A stretch of 64,000 bases of DNA from Pseudomonas sp. N3-W (GCF_024970185.1 NZ_CP103965.1:5165001-5229000), one strand, 5' to 3'. Shown: positions 9,398 to 22,618, counted from the first letter of the stretch. A program made the numbers and translations. Notes: generated by a model from the letters alone, not told the origin.

Positions 9398-10459
9398 TTA
9401 ATCGTCCACTGCATCGAGAAACTCGTCTACCACTGGCATTTCGCCCATTCGTGACGGAATGTTTAATCCAAAATGCAGGTACGCATGCCGGGTCACCACC
9501 CGACCACGCGGGGTGCGCATGATGTAGCCCTGCTGGATCAGGTACGGCTCCAGCACGTCTTCAATCGTGTGCCGCTCTTCGCTGATGGCCGCTGCGAGGC
9601 TGTCCACGCCCACTGGACCACCGTCGAACTTTTCGATCATGGTCAACAGCAAGCGCCGATCCTGGTGGTCGAAGCCACGTTCGTCGACATCCAGCAGGTT
9701 CAGCGCCAGATCGGCGATGGGTTTGGTGATATGGCCCTTGGCACGGACTTCGGCGAAATCCCGAACCCGGCGCAACAGACGGTTGGCAATACGCGGTGTG
9801 CCACGGGCCCGACGAGCGATTTCAAACGCGCCTTCCGGGTCCAGTGGCAAACCAAGGATGCTTGCCGAACGACTGACAATCGTCGCCAGGTCGGCCGTGC
9901 TGTAGAACTCCAGACGCTGGACGATCCCGAAGCGGTCACGCAACGGGTTGGTCAGCATGCCGGCACGAGTGGTCGCGCCAACCAGGGTAAACGGCGGCAG
10001 ATCAAGCTTGATGGAACGGGCGGCAGGGCCTTCGCCGATCATGATGTCGAGCTGGAAGTCCTCCATCGCCGGGTACAGCACTTCCTCGACTATCGGCGAT
10101 AGCCGATGGATTTCGTCGATGAACAGCACATCATGAGGCTCAAGGTTGGTCAGCAGCGCCGCCAGATCACCCGGCCGTTCCAGCACCGGACCCGAGGTGC
10201 TTTTGATCGACACGCCCATTTCCTGGGCAATGATGTTGGCCAAGGTGGTTTTACCCAGTCCCGGCGGACCAAAGATCAGGGTGTGGTCCAGGGATTCGTT
10301 GCGCCCGCGAGCTGCCTGGATGAACAACTCCATTTGCTCGCGAACGGTCGGCTGACCAATGTATTCGGCCAGGCTGACGGGACGAATTGCCCGGTCCTGG
10401 ACTTCTTCGCGGTCACGAGGGCCGGGGGCGGCGGCGATCAGACGATCAGCTTCAATCAC
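9398..10459 (-). CDS. ruvB: Holliday junction helicase RuvB
   Basis: An AAA+ ATPase that drives branch migration of Holliday junctions with RuvA. The 353-residue protein has Walker [10 protein letters not shown] near residue 64, Walker B LFIDEIHR, and the C-terminal winged helix ([16 protein letters not shown]). It directly abuts ruvA (stop at 10460), so the two are co-translated. Confidence 0.97.
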   Translation of the reverse strand: MIEADRLIAAAPGPRDREEVQDRAIRPVSLAEYIGQPTVREQMELFIQAARGRNESLDHTLIFGPPGLGKTTLANIIAQEMGVSIKSTSGPVLERPGDLAALLTNLEPHDVLFIDEIHRLSPIVEEVLYPAMEDFQLDIMIGEGPAARSIKLDLPPFTLVGATTRAGMLTNPLRDRFGIVQRLEFYSTADLATIVSRSASILGLPLDPEGAFEIARRARGTPRIANRLLRRVRDFAEVRAKGHITKPIADLALNLLDVDERGFDHQDRRLLLTMIEKFDGGPVGVDSLAAAISEERHTIEDVLEPYLIQQGYIMRTPRGRVVTRHAYLHFGLNIPSRMGEMPVVDEFLDAVDD

Positions 10460-11077
10460 TTAAATCATTCCCTTCAGGGCACGGCGAATCAGGTCTTCAC
10501 TGCTCAAGCCTTTCTCCTTGATAGAAGAGATGGCCTTGCTGGCCTCCTGCGGCTTGTAGCCCAGGGAGATCAACGCGCTGACAGCGTCATTTTCGGCGCT
10601 GGCCACCGAGGCAGGCGCGTCTGGCCCACCCGGCTGGTTTGGCACCAGCGCGAACATCGCCGGCACGGTTTCCCAGGCCTTGAAGCGGTCCTTGAGTTCC
10701 ACCAGCAAACGCTCGGCGGTCTTCTTGCCGACTCCGGGCACCTTGGTCAGCGCCGAGGTGTCCTGAGACTGCACGCAACGCACCAGTTCGTCGACTTCCA
10801 GGCTCGACATCAAGGCCAGCGCCAGTTTCGGTCCGACACCGTTGAGACGAATCAGCTCACGGAAAAAGTCTCGCTCACGCTTGCTGGCAAAGCCATAGAG
10901 TAACTGCGCGTCCTCGCGTACGACCAAATGGGTGTGCAAGGTCAGCGGTTCACCGACCGACGGCAAGCGATAAAGGGTGGTCATGGGCACTTCCAGCTCA
11001 TAACCCAGACCGTTTACATCCAGAATCAGGTGCGGCGGCTGTTTCTCAGCCAGGGTGCCGCGCAAGCGTCCAATCAC
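10460..11077 (-). CDS. ruvA: Holliday junction binding protein RuvA
   Basis: The junction-binding partner of RuvB. The 205-residue protein has the N-terminal OB domain ([12 protein letters not shown]), two helix-hairpin-helix motifs ([15 protein letters not shown] and [15 protein letters not shown]), and a C-terminal RuvB-contacting domain after a Pro/Gly-rich linker. It lies 115 bp downstream of ruvC. Confidence 0.97.
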   Translation of the reverse strand: MIGRLRGTLAEKQPPHLILDVNGLGYELEVPMTTLYRLPSVGEPLTLHTHLVVREDAQLLYGFASKRERDFFRELIRLNGVGPKLALALMSSLEVDELVRCVQSQDTSALTKVPGVGKKTAERLLVELKDRFKAWETVPAMFALVPNQPGGPDAPASVASAENDAVSALISLGYKPQEASKAISSIKEKGLSSEDLIRRALKGMI

Positions 11078-11192
11078 GTTTCAGATCCTTGAGCGTTGGC
11101 CAGCCCGAGGCCAGCGACAGACAGAACAAGGGATATGCGCCGACAGGACAGGCGCAAAACCCCTCATTCGCTAAAAATGATTGCTGATGCTA

Positions 11193-11717
11193 TCAGAGAC
11201 GCAGGCGCCCGCCACGACTACGTGCCGTGCCCAAGCCGTGCGGTAGCAGGCTGGAGCGGGTGTGAGCATGACAAATGGCAATGGCCAGGGCGTCGGACGC
11301 ATCGATTTGCGGTTTGCTGGTCAATTTCAACATGTGCATGACCATCATCTGCACCTGCTCTTTATTCGCAGCGCCTGTACCGGTGACCGCCTGTTTGACC
11401 TGTGTCGCGGTGTATTCGGCAATTTCCAGGCTTTCTTCAGCACCGGCAACTATGGCCGCACCACGCGCCTGACCCAGCTTTAGTGCCGAATCGGCGTTGC
11501 GCGCCATGAAGACTTTTTCGATGCCCATGGTGACCGGACCATAGGTCTGAATCACTTCGCGCACGCCGCGATAAACGATTTGCAGACGTTCGTGCAACTC
11601 GCCGGAGCCGGTACGAATGCACCCCGATGCCACGTACACACAGCCACGCCCGGTATCGCGTACCACGCCATAACCGGTGATGCGCGAACCGGGGTCGATA
11701 CCAAGAATTAAAGTCAT
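11193..11717 (-). CDS. ruvC: Holliday junction resolvase RuvC
   Basis: An endonuclease that cuts Holliday junctions. The 174-residue protein has the first catalytic Asp in [11 protein letters not shown] (residue 8), the second acidic residue in MGIEKVF, and the final pair in [14 protein letters not shown]. It heads the ruvCAB cluster. A REP pair separates it from yebC. Confidence 0.97.
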   Translation of the reverse strand: MTLILGIDPGSRITGYGVVRDTGRGCVYVASGCIRTGSGELHERLQIVYRGVREVIQTYGPVTMGIEKVFMARNADSALKLGQARGAAIVAGAEESLEIAEYTATQVKQAVTGTGAANKEQVQMMVMHMLKLTSKPQIDASDALAIAICHAHTRSSLLPHGLGTARSRGGRLRL

Positions 11718-11768
11718 AACGCCTGCGGGTTAGGTAAGAGCACTACATTCAATACAGCGAATAACAAA

Positions 11769-11858
11769 TGTGGGAGCTGGCTTGCCTGCGATAACGCAGG
11801 CACATCAAACAATGATGTAGCCTGACACGCCATCATCGCAGGCAAGCCAGCTCCCACA
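11769..11858. repeat. REPIN (inverted REP pair)
   Basis: Two REP copies in opposite orientation, TGTGGGAGCTGGCTTGCC at the left and its mirror GGCAAGCCAGCTCCCACA at the right, enclose about 50 bp. It sits between ruvC and yebC. Confidence 0.9.
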
Positions 11859-11875
11859 TTGAATCTTAGTCGCCC

Positions 11876-12622
11876 TTAACCGAGCTGTGCGGCCACCGAC
11901 TCCGGAATATCCGCGTTGGAGTAGACGTTTTGCACGTCATCCAGGTCTTCCAGCATGTCGATCAGCTTCAACACCTTCTCGGCGCCTTCCAGGTCCAGTT
12001 CGGCACTGGTGGTCGGCAGCATCACGATTTGCGCATCATCCCCCTTGAAACCGGCCTCTTCCAGCGCGTTACGCACGGAATAGAAACCGGCAAACGAGGT
12101 AAATACGTCAATGGAACCGTCTTCGTGTGTGACCACGTCGTCGGCGTCGGCTTCCATGGCGGCTTCCATCAGCGCGTCTTCGTCCACGCCTGGCGCGAAG
12201 GAAATCTGCCCCTTGCGCTCGAACAGATACGCCACCGAACCATCCGTACCGAGGTTGCCGCCGCACTTGCTGAACGCATGGCGCACAGCCGCGGCCGTGC
12301 GGTTGCGGTTATCGGTCATGCATTCGACCATCACCGCCACGCCACCCGGGCCATAGCCTTCGTAGCTCAGTTCGACCATGTCATCGGTGTCGGCAGCACC
12401 GGCACCGCGAGCGACCGCGCGATCAATGATGTCGCGGCTCATGTTCGCGCCAAGGGCCTTGTCCAGCGCCAGACGCAGGCGCGGGTTGGAGCCGGGATCA
12501 CCGCCTCCCTGACGAGCCGCAACGGTCAGCTCACGAATCCACTTGGTGAAAATCTTGCCCTTCTTGGCATCCTGACGTTCTTTGCGGTGCTTGATGTTCG
12601 CCCACTTGGAATGACCCGCCAT
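11876..12622 (-). CDS. YebC/PmpR family transcriptional regulator
   Basis: A 248-residue DUF28 protein with the family start [14 protein letters not shown] and the conserved three-domain length. In P. aeruginosa the homologue in the same position (PmpR) is a regulator of quinolone signalling; other YebC proteins have been reported to help translation of proline-rich stretches. The start at 12622 is set by that motif; the open frame upstream is not conserved. It lies between aspS and ruvC on the same strand, with the aspS terminator ahead of it. Confidence 0.94.
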   Translation of the reverse strand: MAGHSKWANIKHRKERQDAKKGKIFTKWIRELTVAARQGGGDPGSNPRLRLALDKALGANMSRDIIDRAVARGAGAADTDDMVELSYEGYGPGGVAVMVECMTDNRNRTAAAVRHAFSKCGGNLGTDGSVAYLFERKGQISFAPGVDEDALMEAAMEADADDVVTHEDGSIDVFTSFAGFYSVRNALEEAGFKGDDAQIVMLPTTSAELDLEGAEKVLKLIDMLEDLDDVQNVYSNADIPESVAAQLG

Positions 12623-12709
12623 AACTCGCTCCGAATTCTCTTTGAAACATTGCCCGCTGCGCCATGACGCGCCGGCCGGCAAACAAAAAATATCGACCAG
12701 CCAATGAAA

Positions 12710-12733
12710 AAGGCGCATCCGAAGATGCGCCTG
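12710..12733 (-). terminator. Terminator of aspS
   Basis: On the minus strand AGGCGCATC and GATGCGCCT enclose a 4-base loop and are followed by TTTTTCATT. It starts 12 bp past the aspS stop. Confidence 0.85.
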
Positions 12734-12744
12734 CAAGGACTGAT

Positions 12745-14520
<1,776 letters not shown>

Positions 14521-14641
14521 GGTAGTGGTTCGCTTCTCGTAATTCGAAATTCGGTTGGAGGCCTTGCGTACAGCCTGACCTTTATAAAGGTGCAAGATGA
14601 TGCAAGAACTCGCGCGTATCGTTCAACTCAGGTTCCAGACC

Positions 14642-14863
14642 TTAGTCAGCCTTGTCGCCACCGGCCAGATTCTTCTTGGAACCGGTCTTGAAGTCGGTTT
14701 CATACCAGCCGGTGCCGCTGAGGCGGAAACCCGGCATGGACAGCATCTTTTTAAGCTCTGGCGCCTGACAGGCGGGGCAGTCGACCAGCGGTGCTGCGCT
14801 GATCTTTTGAATGGCTTCCAACTGATGACCACAGGAAGCACATTGATAGTCGTACATCGGCAT
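14642..14863 (-). CDS. FmdB-type zinc ribbon protein
   Basis: A 73-residue protein starting MPMYDYQCASCGH, with two CxxC pairs (CASC and CPAC) that form a putative zinc ribbon of the FmdB/CxxC_CXXC_SSSS family. The tail is basic and polar (TGSKKNLAGGDKAD). The family is of unknown function; it is commonly found upstream of aspS, as here. Confidence 0.9.
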   Translation of the reverse strand: MPMYDYQCASCGHQLEAIQKISAAPLVDCPACQAPELKKMLSMPGFRLSGTGWYETDFKTGSKKNLAGGDKAD

Positions 14864-14923
14864 GGGGTTGTCTCGGCGATCAGATTGCTACCGCACACGC
14901 TGGGTTTTGCGGCAAAGAGCGGG

Positions 14924-14951
14924 ATTATATCCATTAAATGCGGCCTGTGCA
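14924..14951 (-). promoter_or_regulatory. Promoter of the fmdB-aspS unit
   Basis: On the minus strand a perfect -10 TATAAT (14924-14929) lies 16 bp from a -35 TGCACA (14946-14951). The -35 is inside the right-hand hairpin (14941-14972). Confidence 0.6.
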
Positions 14952-14972
14952 GCCGTAAGACTGCACAGGCCG
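14941..14972 (-). terminator. Strong hairpin, possible terminator of the RHH gene
   Basis: CGGCCTGTGCAG and CTGCACAGGCCG form a perfect 12-bp stem with an 8-base loop, 53 bp past the ribbon-helix-helix gene. The T-run after it is weak (CATTTAATGG). It overlaps the -35 of the fmdB promoter, so it could instead be an operator-like palindrome. Confidence 0.5.
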
Positions 14973-15024
14973 GTGCCGCACTCGATCCGCGGCCCCGCTC
15001 ATGCGTCATGGCGACGGTCGCGCG

Positions 15025-15339
15025 CTATTTCTGGCTGTGCACAACGCACACAACCCGCACCAACCCGCTGAAATTCTTCACCCCGCCGTGACGCAGGTGC
15101 ACCTCTCGGTCCACATGGGACAACAGGGCGCTGACTGAACAGCAGTTTTCCCGCGCCATGTCGGTCAGGATGTTCCAGTAGACCTGTTCAAGCCGCAGAC
15201 AGGTCGCATAGCCGTTCAAGCGCACCGACCGCGACAAAGGCTGCGCCAGCCCCATGTCGAACTCGCTGACAAACGGATCAATTCTTACATCATGATGCGA
15301 GCCGGACGTCCACTCGCTTCTCCTTTCTCCATACTCCAT
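15025..15339 (-). CDS. Ribbon-helix-helix domain protein
   Basis: A 104-residue protein with a short polar N-terminus and a single domain like the RHH_4 family (SVRLNGYATCLRLEQVYWNIL, then SVSALLSHVDREVHLRHGG and a final FSGLVRVV segment). Such proteins are probable DNA-binding regulators whose targets are not known. A ribosome site AAGGAG lies about 10 bases upstream. It is monocistronic between a hairpin and the dps-like gene. The 264 bp upstream contain AT-rich stretches but no clear promoter or gene. Confidence 0.8.
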   Translation of the reverse strand: MEYGERRSEWTSGSHHDVRIDPFVSEFDMGLAQPLSRSVRLNGYATCLRLEQVYWNILTDMARENCCSVSALLSHVDREVHLRHGGVKNFSGLVRVVCVVHSQK

Positions 15340-15555
15340 ACGCTCGACACTCCTTTGCCGTCTTTGCTTTTTATAAAGAGCAACCTCCTGTTTCCTTATA
15401 AAAGCGCAGACACAAAGTTATATCCAGACGACTTTATGACCGTCTGCGTAGGATAAGCCAACAGCACCAAGAGGAACCTGGACAGCGTCCTAGGACGGAG
15501 CATTTCCTACATCAGCGAGAACTTTTTCGTGGCTTGAAAGTAACGCGACACACAC

Positions 15556-15594
15556 AAAAATGCGCGAAGGCTGCCACAGGCGCCATTCGCGCAT
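15556..15594 (-). terminator. Terminator of the dps-like gene
   Basis: On the minus strand ATGCGCGAA and TTCGCGCAT form a stem with an inner GGCGCC/GGCAGCC pairing, followed by TTTTTGTGTG. Confidence 0.8.
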
Positions 15595-15603
15595 CTACTT
15601 GGG

Positions 15604-16074
15604 TTAGTGGTCCAGCAGCGAACGCAGCATCCACGCGGTTTTTTCATGGACTTGCATACGCTGGGTCAGCAGATCGGCGGTCGGTTCGTCACTGACCTTG
15701 TCCAGCAGCGGGAAGATCCCGCGTGCGGTGCGGGTAACCGCCTCCTGACCCTCAACCAGTTGCCGGATCATGTCTTCGGCAACGGGCACCCCCGACTCTT
15801 CCTTGATAGAAGAAAGCCGCGCGTAAACGGAATAGGCGCCGGGCGCCGGAAAACCCAGCGCACGGATACGCTCAGCTATTGAATCGACCGCCAGGGCCAG
15901 CTCGTTGTATTGCTCCTCGAACATCAGGTGGAGCGTGCGAAACATCGGCCCCGTGACGTTCCAGTGAAAGTTATGGGTTTTCAGATAAAGCACATAGGTG
16001 TCCGACAGCAGACGCGACAGCCCGTCAACGATGGACTTGCGATCCTCTTCACTGATACCGATATCGATTGCCAT
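15604..16074 (-). CDS. Dps-like ferritin family protein
   Basis: A 156-residue four-helix protein of the Dps/mini-ferritin family, which stores iron and protects DNA in stationary phase or under oxidative stress. The inter-subunit ferroxidase residues are visible in [10 protein letters not shown] and, after it, [19 protein letters not shown]. There is no long Lys-rich N-terminal tail, so direct DNA binding is not assured. It has its own terminator. The homologue lies in the same place in P. aeruginosa (PA0962, from memory). Confidence 0.93.
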   Translation of the reverse strand: MAIDIGISEEDRKSIVDGLSRLLSDTYVLYLKTHNFHWNVTGPMFRTLHLMFEEQYNELALAVDSIAERIRALGFPAPGAYSVYARLSSIKEESGVPVAEDMIRQLVEGQEAVTRTARGIFPLLDKVSDEPTADLLTQRMQVHEKTAWMLRSLLDH

Positions 16075-16385
16075 GTTTACCCCCTAAAGGCGATGAAATT
16101 CATCCAACAGGTGCAGGACCACTGTAGCAAGGCTCCCCTCGCCCTGCAGCCCTGATTACCCCGTGCACCTGCGACAAATCGACCATATCGCCACCACCGG
16201 ACGCCCTGATTTGAGTAGCTGCCGGCTTTACTGTTAAATAGGCAGTGTGTCGCTACGCCCCTGGTTTTCGGGACATCGCGCATAGGCTGATAGCGGGTAC
16301 GTGTCCAACGCCTCTTATTTGTTCCGAAGCGAACCGCACTCAATCAGCTCTTCCTTGTGATCCGTCTTAACGTGAGTCAATCAAA
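16075..16385. other. Divergent intergenic region dps-like / cold-shock gene
   Basis: A 311-bp region that must carry the promoters of both divergent genes. I see no gene in it and no sure -35/-10 pair. A short open frame on the minus strand (16077-16343) has no ribosome site and no recognisable product. Confidence 0.5.
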
Positions 16386-16988
16386 ATGTTGAAAATCGTC
16401 CACCTGCTAATGGGCGCAGCAGCCTTGCTGTTGTCCTTCATCCCTAGCTTGCGATCCGAAGCTGTTCCTTACCTGCAACAACCCGATGCACTTTACCTGG
16501 CCTTTTTCGGCCTGCTCAACCTCACCCTCGCTCCGGTTATTCCGTACTGGAACAAAGGCCCACGCCACCAGCTGCAAAACCTGGTCAGCGCCCTGCTGGT
16601 CCTGGCAGTGGTACTGCAAACCCTGACACTGCTCGCACCGATGCCGGTTATCGCCGGTCAACCTGCGGTGCTGTTCAGCCTGATGGTGACCCTGGTTGCC
16701 GTTCTGCTGCACCTGGCTGTCAGCTTCTACAAATCTTCACCGGCCGCCGCGTCGCCAAGCTACGACATGACCAACCGCGATACCGGCACCGTCAAGTGGT
16801 TCAACACCTCCAAAGGCTTCGGCTTCATTTCCCGCGATTCCGGTGACGATATTTTCGTGCACTTCCGGGCCATCCGCGGCGAAGGTCATCGTGTTCTGGT
16901 CGAAGGCCAGCGCGTTGAGTTCTCTGTCATGAATCGTGACAAAGGCCTGCAAGCCGAAGATGTGATCGCAGCACTGCCCCGCCGCTGA
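16386..16988 (+). CDS. Membrane-anchored cold-shock domain protein
   Basis: A 200-residue protein with four hydrophobic segments in the first 120 residues and a complete cold-shock domain at about residues 132-200. The RNA-binding motifs RNP1 (KGFGFIS) and RNP2 (DIFVHF) are intact. Ordinary CspA proteins are about 70 residues and soluble; here the domain is tethered to the inner membrane and should face the cytoplasm. A homologue exists at the same locus in P. aeruginosa (PA0961, from memory), so the fusion is old. Function is unproven; local RNA binding at the membrane is an inference. Confidence 0.92.
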   Translation: MLKIVHLLMGAAALLLSFIPSLRSEAVPYLQQPDALYLAFFGLLNLTLAPVIPYWNKGPRHQLQNLVSALLVLAVVLQTLTLLAPMPVIAGQPAVLFSLMVTLVAVLLHLAVSFYKSSPAAASPSYDMTNRDTGTVKWFNTSKGFGFISRDSGDDIFVHFRAIRGEGHRVLVEGQRVEFSVMNRDKGLQAEDVIAALPRR

Positions 16989-17000
16989 TTCCAGCGACAA

Positions 17001-17036
17001 AAAAAACCGCGAGCAGCCAGGCTGTTCGCGGTTTTT
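17001..17036. terminator. Bidirectional terminator after cold-shock gene and slyX
   Basis: CCGCGAGCAG and CTGTTCGCGG form a 10-bp stem (one G-T pair) with A-run and T-run flanks of 6 or more bases. It serves both convergent genes. Confidence 0.9.
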
Positions 17037-17063
17037 TATGGCCTGTATTTGCCGAGGCCGATT

Positions 17064-17270
17064 TCAGTAATGCGGTGGTGGAGCCTCTTCTTCCGAGGAT
17101 TCGAACTGGCCGACCATCTCCTCCTGGCGCCGCAACAGGGCAGCCATTTGTAACTGCAGACGCTCGACGACCCGCTGCTGAACCACCAGTACATCGTTCA
17201 GCGACTGGATGGTGTCGTCCTGGAACGCCAGCCGGCTTTCCAGATCGTTAACCCGCTCTTCCAGGCTCAT
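17064..17270 (-). CDS. slyX: SlyX family protein
   Basis: A 68-residue coiled-coil protein ([21 protein letters not shown]) ending in an acidic and Pro/His/Tyr tail, typical of SlyX. The function is unknown. It starts 2 bp after the HIT gene stop, so the two form an operon. Confidence 0.92.
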   Translation of the reverse strand: MSLEERVNDLESRLAFQDDTIQSLNDVLVVQQRVVERLQLQMAALLRRQEEMVGQFESSEEEAPPPHY

Positions 17271-17272
17271 GA

Positions 17273-17698
17273 TCAGCCCTCCAGAAACGTGAATTCATCG
17301 GTCAGGACCCGCCGCAAGCGCTCGCGAATCACCGCGACCTGCTCGACACTGTACGGCTTGGCCGGGTGTTTGCCCCAGACTGGCGCAGGCCAGGCGGCGT
17401 CGTCGCGCCTGCGCACGATCACATGCATGTGTAACTGGCTCACCACATTGCCCAAGGTCGCGACATTCAACTTGTCGGCATCGAATGAATCCTTGAGCAA
17501 CTCCGCGAGCGCGGTCGTCTCCTGCCACAACTGCTGTTGATCGGCGACATCCAACTGAAACAACTCGCTGATATCGTCGCGGCGCGGCACCAGGATGAAC
17601 CAGGGGTAATTTGAATCGTTGGACAACAGCAACCGACAGAGAGGGAAGTCCCCGATCGGTAACGTGTCTTGTTGAAGTCGTGGATCTAAAGCGAACAC
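17273..17698 (-). CDS. HIT domain protein with QxHxH active-site variant
   Basis: A histidine-triad superfamily protein, likely a nucleotide hydrolase or transferase. The motif reads QLHMHVIVR, so the first His of the HxHxH triad is Gln while the middle (catalytic) and third His remain. The start is taken as GTG at 17698 (141 residues) because GGGAG lies 8 bases upstream and the protein then begins at the conserved [11 protein letters not shown] segment. Upstream ATGs at 17719 and 17722 are possible. It is the first gene of a pair with slyX. Confidence 0.85.
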   Translation of the reverse strand: MFALDPRLQQDTLPIGDFPLCRLLLSNDSNYPWFILVPRRDDISELFQLDVADQQQLWQETTALAELLKDSFDADKLNVATLGNVVSQLHMHVIVRRRDDAAWPAPVWGKHPAKPYSVEQVAVIRERLRRVLTDEFTFLEG

Positions 17699-18573
17699 TG
17701 TGTGCACTCCCGCCTGTTTCATCATTTTCAGCTTGGCGCCCCTCAACCGAGGCCGCGCCAGCGACAGGCCTGCAGCATACCTGCGAATGCCAACGGCTTC
17801 ACGGCGAACCGACGCGCCAACATGAGACATTTCAATGACGATCGCACCAATACGGCACCGTAACACTGACCCGAATCACTGAGATGTGCTCAGAACTGGC
17901 TATCGTTCGATGCAGGTGATCCGCCGCACTGTATGAATTCAGTACAGCAAATGAAATTTTTTGCACCAAAACCGCACAGCGCGTCTACGCTCTGTCGGTC
18001 AGGTATCCGCCAATTACTCACTTTTTGGGGTGAACCGGTAACGTTTTGGGTTGTCACGCTTTTGACTCAGGACCGCAACACAATGTAAATCATGGCGTCA
18101 AGCGTCATCAGAACTCGCTTGTAAGCCCCGGTTTTATGAGGTTTTTACGGCAACCAGCAGGCTCTCGGAAAAAATAGGCAACAATTTTCTGATTTGTGCA
18201 CGCTTGTTGCATTCACACTCACATCGCTTTTAAGGGCGCCACCGGATGTGGCTACCGTAGAGGCAATAAAAACAGCGGCAGGGTTGCCCGATGGAGATTC
18301 AAACGTTTCACCAGGGACTCTTTTTACCGACGCTCAAGCCTTGAAAAACAACGTCAAAAGTTGTCAATTCGGTTGCGTCGGGGCAGTCAATTTGCGACCT
18401 CTACCCAGTCATTCACGACACCGTCGTAAAGAAGCTGAAAGGTTAGAAGCGCAAGTATCGCCAACATTGTCTGCGTGATATAACTTTGCGCCGACACAAA
18501 AAGAAAGAGCCGCCCAGATAATAAAACAGGTGGGACGGCAGTACTCTTCTAAAAACCAAAGGAGCAAATCACG
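17699..18573. other. Long intergenic region upstream of OprD-type porin
   Basis: About 870 bp between the divergent HIT gene and the porin. It is lower in GC than its neighbours. Short frames (for example 18194-18478) lack ribosome sites and homology. The last 100 bp hold the porin ribosome site and an imperfect GCCGCCC/GGGACGGC hairpin near 18508-18538. The space suggests distant regulation or a long leader, as is known for oprD genes, but I cannot point to a specific site. Confidence 0.5.
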
Positions 18574-19905
18574 ATGCGCGTGATGAAGTGGAGCATGATC
18601 GCACTGGCCGTTTCAGCGGCAGCCAGTACTCAGTTAGCTACGGCCGCACCTTTTGTAAGCGACCAGTCCGAAGCCAAGGGTTTTGTTGAAGACAGCACGG
18701 CAAACCTGCTGCTTCGCAACTACTACTTCAACCGTAACAAAAGAGACGGCGCCAACGACCAGAAAGACTGGACTCAAGGCTTCCTGGGCAACTTCAACTC
18801 CGGTTTCACCCAAGGTACGGTCGGCGTTGGTATTGATGCCTTCGGTTACCTGGCAGTCAAACTGGACGGCGAAGACAAGTACGCAGGTTCGGGCAACCTG
18901 AGTGTGGGTGCTGACGGCAAAAACAACGACAGCCAGGGTAAAGCCGGCGCCGCTGTTAAATTCCGCATCTCCAAAACCGAACTGAAAATCGGCGACATGC
19001 AGCCAACTACCGCTCCGGTATTTGCTGTAGGCGGCTCCCGTCTGTTGCCTCAGACTGCCAGCGGTTTCCAACTGCAGAGCAGCGAAGTCAAAGACCTTGA
19101 CCTCGAAGCGGGCCACTTCACCTCGTCGACCAGCCAGAACAGCAACGCCCGTGACGGCGGCCTGTGGGCGACCTATGCAAACGTGGAAGCCAAGAGCATC
19201 GACTTCGTCGGTGGCAAATACGCCATCAACGAAAACCTGACCGCATCGCTGTATGGCGCAAAACTGGAAGACATCTGGAACCAGTACTACGCCAACGTGA
19301 ACTACACCCTGCCAATGGGTGGCGATCAGTCGTTGAACACTGACTTCAACATCTATCGCACTACCGATACCGGTAGCGCGCTGGCTGGTGACATCAGCAA
19401 CACCGCGTTCTCCCTGGCTACCGCTTTCTCGTTCCTGAAAGCACACACCGTTACCCTGGCTTTCCAGAAGGTTAATGGTGATACACCGTTCGACTACATC
19501 GGTGTAGGCAAGAACAACAAGGGTGGCGACTCGATCTTCCTCGCCAACTCCATCCAGTATTCCGACTTCAACGGTCCTGGCGAGAAATCCGTACAAGCTC
19601 GTTATGACTTGAAAATGGCCGAATACGGCGTACCAGGCCTGAGCTTCATGGCTCGTTATGCTTATGGTTGGGACATCGACGGCACCAAAATGGCCGCCGA
19701 CAGCCCATACCGTGCATACGGCTACGGCGAAGATGGCAGACACCGCGAAACCAACCTGGAAGCCAAGTACGTTGTTCAGTCCGGCCCAGCCAAAGATCTG
19801 TCCTTCCGTATCCGTCAAGCATGGCACAGAGGCAACACCGACCAGGCTGAAGGCAACATCGACGAGTTCCGTCTGATCACCGAGTACCCACTGAACATCC
19901 TCTAA
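18574..19905 (+). CDS. OprD family outer membrane porin
   Basis: A 443-residue outer membrane porin of the OprD family; members carry basic amino acids, peptides or small carboxylates. The signal peptide ends at ATAAP (about residue 25), and the mature protein begins with the family stretch GFVEDSTANLLLRNYYFNR. The conserved GWDIDGT/YGYGEDGRHRETNLEAKYV region and the C-terminal strand RLITEYPLNIL are present. The ribosome site is AAGGAG, 10 bases before the ATG. The gene sits where oprD (PA0958) lies in P. aeruginosa, from memory, but substrate and carbapenem passage cannot be read from sequence. Confidence 0.93.
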   Translation: MRVMKWSMIALAVSAAASTQLATAAPFVSDQSEAKGFVEDSTANLLLRNYYFNRNKRDGANDQKDWTQGFLGNFNSGFTQGTVGVGIDAFGYLAVKLDGEDKYAGSGNLSVGADGKNNDSQGKAGAAVKFRISKTELKIGDMQPTTAPVFAVGGSRLLPQTASGFQLQSSEVKDLDLEAGHFTSSTSQNSNARDGGLWATYANVEAKSIDFVGGKYAINENLTASLYGAKLEDIWNQYYANVNYTLPMGGDQSLNTDFNIYRTTDTGSALAGDISNTAFSLATAFSFLKAHTVTLAFQKVNGDTPFDYIGVGKNNKGGDSIFLANSIQYSDFNGPGEKSVQARYDLKMAEYGVPGLSFMARYAYGWDIDGTKMAADSPYRAYGYGEDGRHRETNLEAKYVVQSGPAKDLSFRIRQAWHRGNTDQAEGNIDEFRLITEYPLNIL

Positions 19906-19932
19906 TCGTCACTGGTTAAAGTTTGTCAGCAT

Positions 19933-19966
19933 AAAAAAAGGCCCATCTTCGGATGGGCCTTTTTTA
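19933..19966. terminator. Bidirectional terminator between oprD-type and mscS-type genes
   Basis: AGGCCCATC and GATGGGCCT enclose a TTCG tetraloop, with seven A before and six T after. It serves both convergent genes. Confidence 0.95.
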
Positions 19967-20047
19967 TTGTCTGCGATAATGCGCCTAGATAATTAGCTTG
20001 CTATCAAACATGACTGACCCAAAGAGTCAGCCATGCCAATCAAGCCA

Positions 20048-20890
20048 TCACTTTACCGCCGCATCCTGAACCATACGAACGACCCGCTGTGGAAACGGAA
20101 TTTCAATACCCGCGGTCTTCAAACGATTACGAGACTGTTCGTTGAACAGGAACATTACATCCCAATAGTCCGCCGTCTTGACCCATACCCGCAGGGAAAC
20201 AGTAATCGAACTGTCGCCCAGGGTCGAAATAACAGCCTGTGGCGCAGGCTCGGTCATGATGCGCGAGTCCTTGGCCAGCTCCAGCAATACTTCACGGGCC
20301 TTCTGCAAGTCCGCCTCGTAATCCACACCCACATCAAACACGACTTTACGAGTCGGCTGACGGTTGGTGTTGGTGATGATGCCGTTGGACAACACACCGT
20401 TAGGCACGATGACTGTCTTGTTGTCGCCTGTGCGCAGGATTGTGTGAAAGATCTGAATGCTGTCGACAGTGCCGGCCGTGCCCTGAGCTTCGATCCAGTC
20501 ACCGATACGGAACGGGCGGAACAGCAGAATCAACACGCCGCCAGCGAAATTCGCCAGGCTGCCCTGCAAAGCCAGGCCAATGGCCAGACCGGCAGCACCG
20601 ATAGCGGCCACGAACGAGGTGGTTTCCACACCAATCATCGAGGCCACGCTGACAATCAGCAGCACCTTGAGAATGATGTTCGCCAGGCTGCTGATAAAAC
20701 CTTGAAGCGCCAGGTCGGCATTGCGCAGCGCCAACAGGCCACCGAGCTTTTGCGTGAGCTTGTTGATCAACCACCAGCCGATGGCCAGGGTGATGACCGC
20801 CAGCAACACGCGGCTGCCATATTCCATGATCATCGGAATCCAGGCTTGAGACGCCTTGACCAGACTATCCACTTCAGCATTCAAATCCAT
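20048..20890 (-). CDS. Small-conductance mechanosensitive channel, MscS family
   Basis: A 280-residue inner membrane channel that opens under hypo-osmotic tension. Three transmembrane helices precede the pore helix (AAIGAAGLAIGLALQGSLANFAGGVLILLFRPF, about residues 92-125), which has the Gly/Ala packing pattern of MscS TM3. The beta domain (VDSIQIFHTIL) and the cytoplasmic alpha/beta vestibule follow. The length is close to E. coli MscS (286). Confidence 0.93.
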   Translation of the reverse strand: MDLNAEVDSLVKASQAWIPMIMEYGSRVLLAVITLAIGWWLINKLTQKLGGLLALRNADLALQGFISSLANIILKVLLIVSVASMIGVETTSFVAAIGAAGLAIGLALQGSLANFAGGVLILLFRPFRIGDWIEAQGTAGTVDSIQIFHTILRTGDNKTVIVPNGVLSNGIITNTNRQPTRKVVFDVGVDYEADLQKAREVLLELAKDSRIMTEPAPQAVISTLGDSSITVSLRVWVKTADYWDVMFLFNEQSRNRLKTAGIEIPFPQRVVRMVQDAAVK

Positions 20891-21029
20891 CTACGTTCTC
20901 CTGATTTCCGGCTACCCGGCACGCGAAAAATGAGCGGCAGAAAAGACCGTCCTCCATGAGGCTCAATCGTTTCTGCCATTGCTTGGGCCTCGGACGCCGA
21001 AAACGCCAGGAGGTTCCCGCTTTAAGTGG

Positions 21030-22573
<1,544 letters not shown>

Positions 22574-22618
22574 GCAGCGGCTACGCTGGCCACTTGTTCC
22601 TTTTCAGCGACGAACCTG

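Noticed and set aside
18194..18478. Possible gene upstream of the OprD-type porin
   Set aside because: It has no ribosome site, poor codon use and no known motif; the region is better seen as leader and promoter DNA.
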